Below, in pieces: positions 44,906-54,041 of a stretch of DNA of 64,000 bases (the stretch's first letter is position 1; each line of letters starts with the position of its first letter). Source of the DNA: Neobacillus niacini (GTDB lineage Bacteria > Bacillota > Bacilli > Bacillales > Cytobacillaceae); assembly GCF_023715785.1 (NCBI RefSeq), contig NZ_JAMBOX010000006.1, forward strand, positions 62,001 to 126,000, given 5' to 3'. The notes under the pieces are model-generated. The model was not told the origin of the DNA, searched no databases, and saw only the letters and a program-made list of their open reading frames with translations. Position numbers and translations under genes: made by a program.

Positions 44906-45142
44906 TTGTTAAAACAACAAAAGATCGATGTCACAGACCGCGTCATCGGCAAGCTGAAAAATGGGGAAATCGAACTCTTTTTGGAGAACCAGCCGATTGG
45001 AAAAATAAAGCTGGATGAACAAATCCGACCGGAACTCGACCACCATTTCGAAGCGGAACAGCAAAAAATATTTCAGCATGTCACGGTGACAGAGGGCAAG
45101 GATGCCAAGTATACTGATTGTGATGACGGTGGATGGTGTTAG
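44906..45142 (+). CDS. yusG: YusG-like small protein (DUF2553)
   Basis: 78 residues from TTG 44906, 8 nt after GGAAGGTGG; a GTG 12 nt upstream falls inside that site. The IDVTDRVIGKLKNGEIELFL segment matches DUF2553/YusG, and the protein ends with KYTDCDDGGWC. Cytosolic, unknown function. Order gcvH-yusG-yusF-yusE is as in B. subtilis. Confidence 0.8.
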   Translation: MLKQQKIDVTDRVIGKLKNGEIELFLENQPIGKIKLDEQIRPELDHHFEAEQQKIFQHVTVTEGKDAKYTDCDDGGWC

Positions 45143-45283
45143 GATTTTGTGATTCATCATTCATGAGCATATCCCTATTTTTAAAATAATAATGATGCTA
45201 TAGTTAACATATCAAACAAGCGCACACAATTAGCAAAATTCGGAATATGTTAACATAAAACAGACTTTCTCAGGTGATGAATG

Positions 45284-45646
45284 ATGAATGATTCGTATGT
45301 TGACAAAGTTTTGATCGTCGAAGGAAAATCAGATAAAAACAAGGTAAAGGAAATCGTTAAGGAGCCGGTCGAAATCATTTGTACCAATGGCACAATCAGC
45401 CACTCGAAATTGGACGAATGGATTGATTTCCTTGAAGACAAGGATATCTATATCCTGGTCGATGCCGACGAGGCGGGGGAAAAGCTTCGCAAGCTGTTTA
45501 AACGCGAATTTCCCAATGCCGAGCATTTATATATAGACCGGATGTATCGCGAGGTCGCCACGGCTCCGGAGCATCATTTGGCGACCGTGCTCCTTGGCGC
45601 GAATATTGATGTTCATAGTGAGTATTTGGAGAATGGGCTATTGTAG
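45284..45646 (+). CDS. yusF: YusF, toprim domain protein
   Basis: 120 residues, a stand-alone small Toprim domain. The Glu of VEGKSDK (about 12-18) and the DxD of LVDADEAG are both present, as in primases, topoisomerases and RNase M5, so it may be a metal-dependent nuclease. ATG 45284 chosen, 5 nt from AGGTGAT. The 3' end of the gene (GAGTATTTGG at 45620) is also the first unit of repeat array H, see there. Confidence 0.88.
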   Translation: MNDSYVDKVLIVEGKSDKNKVKEIVKEPVEIICTNGTISHSKLDEWIDFLEDKDIYILVDADEAGEKLRKLFKREFPNAEHLYIDRMYREVATAPEHHLATVLLGANIDVHSEYLENGLL

Positions 45647-45813
45647 GTATGGCAGCAATTCCGAGTGGTTGGAGAATGGGCCGTTTAAAGAGGGCGCAAG
45701 TCCGAGTGTTTGGAAATGAACTGTTTAAGAAGCGCCAAGCCGGGTGTTTGGATAGTGTGCTGTTTTTAGGGATGTAAATTCCGAGTATTTGGCTAAATAA
45801 ACTGTTGTATGGG
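45620..45813. repeat. approx. 41-bp repeat array H, starting inside yusF
   Basis: GAGTATTTGG (45620, coding), GAGTGGTTGG (45663), GAGTGTTTGG (45704), GGGTGTTTGG (45742) and GAGTATTTGG (45783) are 43, 41, 38 and 41 bp apart. The units also share AGAATGGGC and a C-TGTTTAAG-like end and an AATTCC before the next unit. The first copy encodes the last residues of YusF (EYLENGLL) and its stop. Confidence 0.75.
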
Positions 45814-45845
45814 CCATTCAAGAATTTAGAAATGGGTAACTTATC

Positions 45846-46154
45846 ATGAAAGAATGGAATCAAAATGATTTAACCGACTTTCTGGTTGCTGCCGGGACAG
45901 GGCTGGTTTATTTTTATACACCCATGTGCGGCACTTGCCAAGTGGCCGGGAAAATGCTTGGGGTAGTTGAGGAAATTGCAGATATAGAAATTGGAAAAAT
46001 GAATTTGAACTTCTATCCGGGACTGGCGGTGGAGTATTTTGTGGAGAGCGTCCCCTGTTTGCTGTTTATCCGGGAGGGGGAAGTCGTCGAAACCTTATAT
46101 GCCTTTCGCTCTGTGATGAATTTGCTGGAGAAGACTAAGGGCAACTTGGGGTAG
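45846..46154 (+). CDS. yusE: thioredoxin-like protein YusE
   Basis: 102 residues. Thioredoxin fold with the redox pair CGTC (C28, C31, FYTPMCGTCQVA), NLNFYPGLAVEYFVESVPCL (cis-Pro) and a FIREGEVVETLYAF strand. Cytosolic, no signal peptide. The natural partner is unknown. ATG 45846; the upstream GGGTAA is a weak ribosome site. It follows yusF as in B. subtilis. Confidence 0.88.
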   Translation: MKEWNQNDLTDFLVAAGTGLVYFYTPMCGTCQVAGKMLGVVEEIADIEIGKMNLNFYPGLAVEYFVESVPCLLFIREGEVVETLYAFRSVMNLLEKTKGNLG

Positions 46155-46230
46155 TATGTGAAGCAGATGCTAGGAGTGGCGTCTGTTTTTTTTGTGTAGA
46201 AATTACAACAGGGATTATTAGTAATTGACA

Positions 46231-47374
46231 TAACGCGTTTTGGGGGTAACTTCGGTCAAACGGGTCATAAGAAAGGGTTAAATAACGCGTTTGAGGAGAA
46301 CCCTGAGTCAAGCGCGTCATAAGAGAGGGTAATATAACGCATTTCAGTCGAATCTCCGGCTAAACGCGTCATAAAAGAAGGTCATATAACGCGTTTGAGG
46401 AGAAACCTCGATCAAGCGCGTCATAAGAGAGGGTTATATAACTCATTTCAGTCGAATCTCCGGCTAAACGCGTCATAAAAGAAGGTCATATAACGCGTTT
46501 GAGGAAAAACCTCTGTCAAACACGTCATAAGAGAGGGCTATATAACGCGTTTGAGGAAAAACCCCGGTCAAACGGGTCATAAGAAAGAGTTAAATAACGC
46601 GTTTGAGGAAAAACCTCGATCAAGCGCGTTATAAAAGGAGGTCATATAACGCGTTTGAGGAAATACCCCGGTTAAACACGTCATAAGAAAGGGCTATATA
46701 ACGCGTTTGAGGAAAAACCTCGATCAAGCGCGTTATAAAAGGAGGTCATATAACGCGTTTGAGGAGAACCCTGAGTCAAGCGCGTCATAAGAGAGGGTAA
46801 TATAACGCATTTCAGTCGAATCTCCGGCTAAGCGCGTTATAAAAGAAGGTCATATAACGCGTTTGAGGAGAACCCTGAGTCAAGCGCGTCATAAGAGAGG
46901 GTAATATAACGCATTTCAGTCGAATCTCCGGCTAAACGCGTCATAAAAGAAGGTCATATAACGCGTTTGAGGAAAAACCTCGATCAAGCGCGTTATAAAA
47001 GAAGGTCATATAACGCGTTTGAGGAAAAACCTCTGTCAAACACGTCATAAGAGAGGGCTATATAACGCGTTTGAGGAAACACCCCGGTCAAACGGGTCAT
47101 AAGAAAGTGTTAAATAACGCGTTTGAGGAGAAACCTCGATCAAGCGCGTTATAAAAGAAGGTCATATAACGCGTTTGAGGAAAAACCCCGGTCAAACGGG
47201 TCATAAGAAAGAGTTAAATAACGCGTTTGAGGAAAAACCTCGATCAAGCGCGTCATAAAAGGAGGTCATATAACGCGTTTGAGGAAAAACCCCGGTCAAG
47301 CGCGTCATAAAAGAAGGTCATATAACGCGTTTGAAGAAAAACCCCAGTCAAACGCGTTATAAGGAATGATGATA
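46231..47374. repeat. 52-bp repeat array I, 22 copies (TAACGCGTTTGAGG)
   Basis: TAACGC- words start at 46231 + 52n for n = 0 to 21 (last at 47323) with no insertion or deletion in 1.14 kb. Most units begin TAACGCGTTTGAGG and continue AAAAACCTC-GATCAAGCGCGTTATAA, so each folds into a hairpin: TAACGCGTTTGAGG against CCTC-TCAAGCGCGTTA with a small bulge. Four units (46335, 46439, 46803, 46907) are a second type with TTTCAGTCGAATCTCC in the middle. The pairs of types recur, suggesting block duplication. It lies between the convergent yusE and NERD genes. Confidence 0.97.
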
Positions 47375-47385
47375 TTAAGCAGTGT

Positions 47386-48285
47386 TTAGGTATAATAGCG
47401 ATTTTTCTTTACTCCAACACTTTTAAAATGTTTAATCAAGTTTCTGCTGATCGTTCTTTTAGATATATGGCCACCCAACCACTCATAAACCACTTTTGTT
47501 GTTATCTTCATTTCCGGAAACAGCATCATAATTTCCCGTACATTTCTCACCACAGCATCATCTACCGGTTCCTCAGCTCCACAATCCCGACACACTAGTC
47601 TAATCCCTCGCAAAAAAGTAGAAAGCCTATGGCACATACAGCAACAGTTACCTTTTGCGAGTCCTTTAAAACTGTAATCAGGATAATTAGCATAAGGCGA
47701 ATCAATCAAATCAAGTGATACCAATAGCTCAGCCAGCTTCTCGTGACCTTCGTTAATTTTTGAGTACTCCATATTCAACTTTTTCAAGAACTTATTCACT
47801 TGTGTCGGGAGTATAACAAAATGATTTTGAGGAGCATTGTATAAGGTAAACTCGGGGTTAATATAAACCAAAAATGATTCAATAGTAAAATTGTATCCAT
47901 ATTGATGTTGTAATTTGCGGAACAGAGTCTCTGCCCGTTCTAATTGATTTAGTGGATCTCGTATAAATGTTTCGCCTTTTTTTAGTCGACCCTCAGCATC
48001 AAAATGGTAATCGCCTTCGTAATTTTTAACATCAATGAGGTAAATTTTTCGCAGAAAAATCATCAGCTTGTCAATTTGAAAAGCGCTGTCTCCAGATTTC
48101 AGCCACAAACCGTTTATGATGCAGCATTTATTTTGAAGCATCCCATCAGTCAGGGCATCAAACTTTACCTCTCCGGTAAGGCCCTTTTCAATTTTCCATT
48201 TTTCTTCCGCCAGTACATCCATCCTTGCATTTAATGAACGCGCCATCGATAATTCCTTTGGGACCTGCCGCGGCTTTATGAGCAT
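47386..48285 (-). CDS. NERD domain protein with zinc-finger-like cysteines
   Basis: 299 residues from ATG 48285 (GGTGG just upstream). The NERD (nuclease-related) domain spans about 35-145: EKGLTGEVKFDALTDGM, LMIFLRKIYLIDVKNYEGDY with the DxK-type core, RDPLNQLERAETLFRKLQ. Then a Cys cluster CCCMC (about 215-220) with VCRDC (about 235), a probable zinc site, and a basic C-terminal HTH-like part (KTISRN-like KRTISRNLIKHFKSVGV). Suggested to be a DNA-processing or DNA-binding protein. It is absent from the B. subtilis yusD-yusE interval and is adjacent to array I. Confidence 0.8.
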   Translation of the reverse strand: MLIKPRQVPKELSMARSLNARMDVLAEEKWKIEKGLTGEVKFDALTDGMLQNKCCIINGLWLKSGDSAFQIDKLMIFLRKIYLIDVKNYEGDYHFDAEGRLKKGETFIRDPLNQLERAETLFRKLQHQYGYNFTIESFLVYINPEFTLYNAPQNHFVILPTQVNKFLKKLNMEYSKINEGHEKLAELLVSLDLIDSPYANYPDYSFKGLAKGNCCCMCHRLSTFLRGIRLVCRDCGAEEPVDDAVVRNVREIMMLFPEMKITTKVVYEWLGGHISKRTISRNLIKHFKSVGVKKNRYYT

Positions 48286-48547
48286 AAATCCACCAACTTT
48301 CATAATTTTAAAATACAACTTAATTTTACAAGATTTCCCCATACTCCCGGACCTAACATATGAAACTTTTGTTAACTTTTGTCGATTCCTAAAATTGCGA
48401 ACCTTCCTGATTTACAAAAACTTAGTTACTGGACTATGATACTTAGGGATACGAAATATCACTTCCGCAAACCGATTCCGTAACACAAAAAATCGCACCC
48501 GCACACTCGGTCCCGGAACCCAGAAATATCAAAGGAGCATACACAAA

Positions 48548-49810
48548 ATGGTCTTTTACCACAATTGGGCGGCCCAATTCAGTACATATAACCGGAATAT
48601 CAAACTGAGCTTCATCGCCAACATTCTTGCGCAGATCGGCTTAGGCGTGTTTATGGTGATATACAATTTTTATATAAGAAAGCTTGGCTACTCGGAGGCC
48701 GTTAACGGGCAAGTCATTTCGATGACCTCGCTTGCCACCGCGCTTATCCTGATACCGGCGGGAATCATCAGCGACCGCTACAGCCGAAAAAAAGTCATTT
48801 TATACGGGGTTCTTATTTCAGGGATTATTTTACTAGCCAGAAGTGTGGTTTCCGGCCAGCAGTTGTTAATTACATTGGCGTTCATCAGCGGGCTGGCAAT
48901 GGCCTTTCTCCAGGTATCTGGAATCCCGTGGCTTGCGGAAAATTCAACTCCAGAACAGCGGGTCAATTTATTCAGCCTGCATTTTGCATTTATGACCGCG
49001 GCCAATGTGGTCGGAAGCTTGCTCGGAGGCCTGTTAACCGATGTATTTTCATACTTTGTCACCGATGTAAACAGCATTAGGTTGACACTAATTATTGGCG
49101 CGATTATCTATACAGTTGCGATTATACCGACTATGAAATTTCAAAATCCGGTCCGGAAATCTACCGAACCCAAGAAATCCGCCAAATCATTCTCTTGGAA
49201 AAATAACGGCATGAAACTAATTGTCTTATTCGCGGTTGCCCAAATTTTAATCGGCTTTGGTTCAGGCTTGGTTATTCCATATTTAAATTTGTATTTTTCC
49301 GACCGTTTCAGCGCTTCCACAACATCTATCGGGTTCATTATCTCACTCGGACAGGCGGCTACGGCGTTTGCGATGTTTATTGGCCCATGGGTCGTAAAAA
49401 AGGTGGGCGAGGTAAAGGCGGTTGTGTTCCTGCAGCTGGCTTCGCTGCCGTTTCTCCTGCTTACCGCTTATACGAATCATCTATGGATTGCGGCCTTAGG
49501 ATTTTTATTCCGTCAAGCATTGATGAATGCCGGGAATCCGATTCAAATGTCACTGATGATGTCAAAGGTGAACGACTCGATGAAAGGCCTGGCCAATTCG
49601 GTAAACCAAATGGTGTTTAACCTGGGATGGGCGTTAATGGGGCCAGTATCAACCGGAATTGTCGTTCAGTACGGCGCATATTGGGGCTATGCCTATGTGT
49701 TTACGATTACCGCAACCTTATATTTAATCGGGTCGCTCTATTTCTTCATCGTTTTCAAGGGAATCTCCACAAAAGCAGAAAAATCGGTAACGACAACCAA
49801 AATATCATAA
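48548..49810 (+). CDS. MFS transporter, 12 TM
   Basis: 420 residues, 12 predicted helices in two halves joined by a basic loop (about 195-225, RKSTEPKKSAKSFSW). The MFS loop 2-3 motif is GIISDRYSRKKVILYG. Resembles drug or sugar exporters of the YfcJ/DHA1 type; substrate unknown. ATG 48548 follows AAAGGAGCA. It is not part of the B. subtilis yus order and came in with, or near, the NERD gene and array I. Confidence 0.85.
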   Translation: MVFYHNWAAQFSTYNRNIKLSFIANILAQIGLGVFMVIYNFYIRKLGYSEAVNGQVISMTSLATALILIPAGIISDRYSRKKVILYGVLISGIILLARSVVSGQQLLITLAFISGLAMAFLQVSGIPWLAENSTPEQRVNLFSLHFAFMTAANVVGSLLGGLLTDVFSYFVTDVNSIRLTLIIGAIIYTVAIIPTMKFQNPVRKSTEPKKSAKSFSWKNNGMKLIVLFAVAQILIGFGSGLVIPYLNLYFSDRFSASTTSIGFIISLGQAATAFAMFIGPWVVKKVGEVKAVVFLQLASLPFLLLTAYTNHLWIAALGFLFRQALMNAGNPIQMSLMMSKVNDSMKGLANSVNQMVFNLGWALMGPVSTGIVVQYGAYWGYAYVFTITATLYLIGSLYFFIVFKGISTKAEKSVTTTKIS

Positions 49811-49940
49811 CCCGACATATTTCTTGAAAAATCAACCCTATTTCTCAACCCCTGCCAGATTTTTGTCGAGCGAATCTTAAAGGAATAGGAGAGCTATTGC
49901 TGAATAGTATTTGTATAGACATGCGATCGGAGTGGTTATG

Positions 49941-50288
49941 ATGAACAAAGCGGTTAATTCCTTTTTAATGGCGGTTAAAGAGCAGGGGCAGCTGCAGCCG
50001 CTGTTGGAGTCTGCTGATTTACGGCTATCCTTGATTACGGAAGAACAAACTATTCAGTTGGTTTTTAAAAATGGCGTTGCCTCCGTCACATATGGAACAG
50101 AGATAGAGCCGACAATGTACAGCATTTGCGGTGATGCAGACGATATAACACGTCTTCTCCGAGGGTCGGAAAGATTAAGGACGCTTCAAAAAGGCGGATT
50201 CTTGAAAGTATCTGCACCGCTGAGAATGGCTCTGTTGCTAGAATCTATTTTTTATCTGGCCAAGCCGGACCGTGCGCTTGTCTCCTGA
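49941..50288 (+). CDS. yusD: YusD-like SCP2 sterol-carrier fold protein
   Basis: 115 residues from ATG 49941 (5 nt after GGAGTGG). Small SCP2-like alpha/beta fold: LRLSLITEEQTIQLVFKNGV, MYSICGDADDITRLLRGSER, LKVSAPLRMALLLESIFYLA. Homologue of YusD; function unknown. The last codons are also the first unit of repeat array L. Confidence 0.78.
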   Translation: MNKAVNSFLMAVKEQGQLQPLLESADLRLSLITEEQTIQLVFKNGVASVTYGTEIEPTMYSICGDADDITRLLRGSERLRTLQKGGFLKVSAPLRMALLLESIFYLAKPDRALVS

Positions 50289-50390
50289 AGGGCTAGTGCA
50301 CAATACGCTTGTTTTACGAATCACCTAATCCGGACCCTAGGCTTGTCTCGTAAAGTGGCCAAGCCGTACAGTGCTTAAGTTTTATGAAGA
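50258..50390. repeat. approx. 32-bp repeat array L, starting inside yusD
   Basis: GCTTGTCTC or close variants at 50276 (coding, in yusD), 50307 (GCTTGTTTT), 50341 and 50373 (GCTTAAGTTTT), steps 31, 34, 32. A second shared block is CAAGCCG-AC-GTGC (50261 and 50361), and units end in TGAAG. Degenerate; reality depends on the shared ~20 bases at the first and last copy. Confidence 0.6.
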
Positions 50391-50420
50391 CCCTAAAAAA
50401 CAATATTTTAATCAAAGGTA

Positions 50421-50449
50421 TTGACTCGGAATTAAAAGTCTAGTATTAT
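50421..50449 (+). promoter_or_regulatory. metY: sigma-A promoter of metY
   Basis: TTGACT at 50421-50426, 17-bp spacer, TATTAT at 50444-50449, 40 bp before the S-box. Confidence 0.75.
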
Positions 50450-50488
50450 ATTTTTTAAATATTCTACTAATAAAGTAAATTTATAAAG

Positions 50489-50597
50489 TTTCTTATCAAG
50501 AGAGGCGGAGGGACTGGCCCAAAGATGCCCGGCAACCGGTTTTACACACGGTGCTAATTCCAGCAGAGCAAGTGGGCTCTGGAAGATAAGAAGAGCG
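50489..50597 (+). ncRNA. S-box (SAM-I) riboswitch for metY
   Basis: Contains the S-box core: TTATCAAGAGAGGCGGAGGG, GGCCC-AAGATGCCCGGCAACC, GGTGCTAATTCC and the closing GGAAGATAAGAA. In SAM-rich cells the downstream terminator forms; in SAM-poor cells metY is read. Confidence 0.93.
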
Positions 50598-50601
50598 GGA
50601 G

Positions 50602-50636
50602 CCCCTCTTCTTATGAAGTGGGGATTTATTTTTAAT
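50602..50636 (+). terminator. S-box controlled terminator
   Basis: CCCCTCTTC / GAAGTGGGG (one T-T mismatch, 4-nt loop), T-rich tail; 18 bp before metY. Confidence 0.85.
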
Positions 50637-50653
50637 CAAAGGGGAGAAAAAAG

Positions 50654-51967
50654 ATGACAGAAAAGAAGAATTATCGGTTCGAAACATTGAGTGTTCATGG
50701 AGGATTATCGCCAGATCCGGTAACGGGTGCGCGTGCGGTGCCAATCTATCAAAACAACGCCTACCAATTTAAAAACACCGAGCATGCGGCTAACCTGTTC
50801 GCCCTCGCAGAGCCAGGCTACATATATACCCGGATTCACAACCCGACGACAACTGTTTTTGAAGATAGGGTGGCGCTGTTGGAAGGCGGAGTCGGCGCAT
50901 TGGCGGTGGCAAGCGGCATGGCGGCGATTACACTGGCCATCCTCAACGTTGCTGAAGCCGGCGATGAAATTGTGGCAGCTGGAAATCTTTATGGCGGAAC
51001 ATATAATTTATTTGCGGTAACCCTGCCGAAATACGGAATCAAGGTTAAATTCGTTGATGCCGATAATCCGGAGAACTTCCGCGCAGCGATTACGGAGAAA
51101 ACAAAGGCCGTTTTTGCGGAAACCATTGGTAACCCAAGCCTACGCCTCCTTGATATAGAAAAAGTGGCGGAAATCGCCCATGAGGCAGGGGTTCCTTTAA
51201 TTATTGACAATACGTTTGCAACACCATACTTGTGCCGTCCAATTGAATATGGCGCCGATATTGTGGTCCATTCCGCCACGAAATGGCTATTAGGAAACGG
51301 GACATCAACTGGAGGCGTCATTGTCGACGGCGGCAAATTTGACTGGAATTCGCCGAAATTCCCAGGCTTCACAACACCGGATGACAGCTATCATGGCCTT
51401 GTCTATGCGGAGGCATTAGGTGCAGTTGCATATATTATTAAAGCACGTGTCCAACTCTTACGTGACCTTGGTCCTGCGTTAAGCCCACAGAATGCATTCC
51501 AGTTTACGCTAGGTCTAGAAACGCTCCACGTACGGATGAAGGAGCATGTCGCCAACACCAAGACAGTAGTGGAATACTTATTAAACCACCCTGCCGTGGA
51601 GTGGGTTTCCTATCCGGGGCATCCGTCGCATCCTGATTATGAGCTGGCGCAAAAGTATTTGCCTAAGGGTGCCGGTTCGATGGTTGTTTTCGGAATTAAA
51701 GGCGGCAAGGAAGCAGGGGCGAAATTAATCGACAACATCCAGCTTTGGGCGCATGTGGCCAATGTCGGCGATGCCAAGAGCTTAATTATTCACCCGGCCA
51801 GCACGACTCACCAGCAGCTTGATGCTGAAGGGCTGAAAGCAGCAGGAGTGTCTGAAGATTTAATTCGTCTATCCATTGGGATCGAGAATGTCGAGGATTT
51901 AATTGAGGATCTGGAACAAGCCATTGAGGCGGCAACTGGCCTAGTCTCGCAAAAGGCAAAGGCATAA
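50654..51967 (+). CDS. metY: O-acetylhomoserine sulfhydrylase
   Basis: 437 residues, PLP enzyme of the Cys/Met metabolism family. PLP lysine in [10 protein letters not shown] (about residue 211), PLP phosphate Tyr/Arg in [18 protein letters not shown], and DNTFATPYL. The length and the [20 protein letters not shown] insertion mark O-acetylhomoserine aminocarboxypropyltransferase rather than cystathionine synthases. It makes homocysteine from O-acetylhomoserine and sulfide. ATG 50654 follows AAGGGGAG. Under its own S-box. Confidence 0.93.
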   Translation: MTEKKNYRFETLSVHGGLSPDPVTGARAVPIYQNNAYQFKNTEHAANLFALAEPGYIYTRIHNPTTTVFEDRVALLEGGVGALAVASGMAAITLAILNVAEAGDEIVAAGNLYGGTYNLFAVTLPKYGIKVKFVDADNPENFRAAITEKTKAVFAETIGNPSLRLLDIEKVAEIAHEAGVPLIIDNTFATPYLCRPIEYGADIVVHSATKWLLGNGTSTGGVIVDGGKFDWNSPKFPGFTTPDDSYHGLVYAEALGAVAYIIKARVQLLRDLGPALSPQNAFQFTLGLETLHVRMKEHVANTKTVVEYLLNHPAVEWVSYPGHPSHPDYELAQKYLPKGAGSMVVFGIKGGKEAGAKLIDNIQLWAHVANVGDAKSLIIHPASTTHQQLDAEGLKAAGVSEDLIRLSIGIENVEDLIEDLEQAIEAATGLVSQKAKA

Positions 51968-52023
51968 GGATTTTCCAGTCATGCTAAAAACAAAGGCGTA
52001 AAGCTTTTCCAGTAACATTTTCG

Positions 52024-52052
52024 TTGACACTACTTTTTATCCGTGATAAGAT
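52024..52052 (+). promoter_or_regulatory. metN: sigma-A promoter of metNPQ
   Basis: TTGACA 52024-52029, 17-bp spacer, TAAGAT 52047-52052. Confidence 0.85.
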
Positions 52053-52107
52053 AGCCAACATAAATCATTTTTTGAAAAATATTTTAATTGAATATTAAGA
52101 TTGCTTA

Positions 52108-52225
52108 AGCTCTTATCAAGAGAGGTGGAGGGATGTGCCCGATGAAGCCCGGCAACCGTCAATTTTTTAAAATTGAAATGGTGCCAATTCACACAAAGCC
52201 AAAAAGCTTTGAGAGATGGGAGAAA
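52108..52225 (+). ncRNA. S-box (SAM-I) riboswitch for metNPQ
   Basis: CTCTTATCAAGAGAGGTGGA then GGGATGTGCCC, GATGAAGCCCGGCAACC, GGTGCCAATTC and GAGAGATGGGAGA are all S-box elements; P3 differs in sequence from the metY copy. It is followed by a terminator. Confidence 0.93.
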
Positions 52226-52238
52226 GGATTGTATTTTA

Positions 52239-52280
52239 TGATGCCTTTCTGCCCGTGCAGAAAGGCATTTTATTTTTCAA
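52239..52280 (+). terminator. S-box controlled terminator
   Basis: ATGCCTTTCTGC / GCAGAAAGGCAT, perfect 12-bp stem with a CCGT loop, then TTTTATTTTT. Confidence 0.92.
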
Positions 52281-52342
52281 AAAAAGAATCCTTTCGCTAG
52301 AATAATCAAAACCTATATCAAGGATGAAAAGTAGGTGATTCA

Positions 52343-53368
52343 ATGATTTCAATCAAAAATGTCCTGAAAATATTCCAGTCAAAACAAGGGCAGATAAAAG
52401 CTGTTGATGATGTCAACCTAGAAATAAAAGATGGAGAAATTTTCGGGGTAATTGGATATAGCGGTGCCGGTAAAAGTACCTTAATTCGCATGCTAAACGG
52501 TTTGGAGTTGCCAACAGAGGGAAGTGTGACAGTTGCCGGCCGCGAGATTTCGAAAATCAAAGGCAGCGAGCTTCGAAAGGCTAGGCAGGAAATCAGCATG
52601 ATCTTCCAGCACTTTAACCTCCTTTGGTCAAGAACGGTAAGTGAAAATATTGCTTTCCCATTAGAAATTGCCGGGGTAAGCGCACCACAGAGAAAAAAGC
52701 GTGTCGCCGAATTGATTAAACTGGTTGGACTTGAAGGACGGGAGGATGCTTATCCTTCCCAGCTGAGTGGCGGGCAAAAGCAGCGCGTTGGGATTGCAAG
52801 GGCGCTGGCGAACAGCCCAAAGGTTCTCCTTTGTGATGAAGCGACCTCGGCACTCGACCCGCAAACGACTGATTCAATCCTGGAATTATTAGTGGATATT
52901 AATAAAAAGCTAGGCCTGACAATTGTATTAATTACACACGAAATGCATGTCATCCGGAAAATCTGCCACCGGGTTGCGGTAATGGAGAGCGGGAGAGTCG
53001 TTGAACTTGGCTCTGTCCTCGATGTATTTAAAAATCCGCAGCAGCCAATCACGAAACGATTCGTACAGCAAGTAACTGAGCAGGAAAAAACAAAGGAAAC
53101 AGCCGAGCATTTGCTGGGGCGCTATCCGCATGGCAAGATAGTCCAACTTACTTTCCTTGGAGAGTCCGCTGAACAGCCTCTTATCACTCGTGTGATTCGC
53201 GATTTTGATGTAGTGGTAAATATTCTGCAAGGGAATATATCACACACGCAAAACGGGTCGTATGGAACATTATTCATTCACTTGGATGGTCAAACGAATG
53301 AAATTCAGAACGCCATCGATTATATTCACTCACAGCAAGTGGGCGTGGAGGTGATCAGTCATGGCTGA
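52343..53368 (+). CDS. metN: methionine ABC transporter ATPase
   Basis: 341 residues. Walker A GYSGAGKST (38-46), Q-loop IFQHFNLLWSRTV, LSGGQKQR signature, Walker B VLLCDEATSALDP, switch ITHEMHVIRKIC. The C-terminal NIL domain (about 265-341) binds methionine for feedback trans-inhibition. Overlaps metP by 8 bp. Confidence 0.96.
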   Translation: MISIKNVLKIFQSKQGQIKAVDDVNLEIKDGEIFGVIGYSGAGKSTLIRMLNGLELPTEGSVTVAGREISKIKGSELRKARQEISMIFQHFNLLWSRTVSENIAFPLEIAGVSAPQRKKRVAELIKLVGLEGREDAYPSQLSGGQKQRVGIARALANSPKVLLCDEATSALDPQTTDSILELLVDINKKLGLTIVLITHEMHVIRKICHRVAVMESGRVVELGSVLDVFKNPQQPITKRFVQQVTEQEKTKETAEHLLGRYPHGKIVQLTFLGESAEQPLITRVIRDFDVVVNILQGNISHTQNGSYGTLFIHLDGQTNEIQNAIDYIHSQQVGVEVISHG

Positions 53369-54026
53369 CTTTATGGAAATGGTCAAGTGGGACAACTTGA
53401 TGCTCGCGACACGTGAAACCATTTATATGACATCGATTTCTGTGCTGGCAACATTTATATTAGGTTTGTTGCTGGGCCTGCTGTTATTTCTGACAAGTAA
53501 AGGAAACATGTGGGAAAATCGGGCAATAAACGTGATAATCGCTGGCTTTGTCAATATTTTTAGATCGATTCCTTTTATCATTTTAATTGTTTTATTAATC
53601 CCTTTTACCAAGATACTAGTTGGAACAATGCTTGGTGCCAATGCGGCATTGCCGGCGCTGATCATTGGGGCAGCTCCGTTTTATGCTCGAATGGTGGAAA
53701 TCGCCCTTAGGGAAATCGATAAAGGTGTCATCGAAGCCTCACAATCGATGGGAGCGACACATGGCCAAATTATTTTCAAAGTATTAATTCCGGAATCAAT
53801 GCCAGCTTTAATTTCTGGCATTACTGTTACGGCGATTTCACTTGTTGGCTTCACGGCAATGGCAGGGGTGATTGGAGCCGGAGGGCTAGGTCATTTTGCC
53901 TACCTCGAAGGCTTTCAGCGAAATCGGCCAATTGTTACGCTAACAGCAACGATTGCAATTTTAATTTTAGTATTTATTATCCAATTTATTGGAGATTATT
54001 TTACAAAGAAAACAGATAAACGATAA
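53361..54026 (+). CDS. metP: methionine ABC transporter permease
   Basis: 221 residues, five transmembrane helices, EAA loop ASQSMGATHGQIIFKVLIPE and the FVNIFRSIPFIILIVLLIPF helix typical of MetI/MetP. Called metP in B. subtilis, metI in E. coli. Overlaps metN by 8 bp. Confidence 0.95.
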   Translation: MADFMEMVKWDNLMLATRETIYMTSISVLATFILGLLLGLLLFLTSKGNMWENRAINVIIAGFVNIFRSIPFIILIVLLIPFTKILVGTMLGANAALPALIIGAAPFYARMVEIALREIDKGVIEASQSMGATHGQIIFKVLIPESMPALISGITVTAISLVGFTAMAGVIGAGGLGHFAYLEGFQRNRPIVTLTATIAILILVFIIQFIGDYFTKKTDKR

Positions 54027-54041
54027 CAGGAGGAGAATAAC

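Noticed and set aside
46231..47374. CRISPR array
   Set aside because: Units are 52 bp, with no unique spacers: the whole unit repeats, and no cas gene is near.
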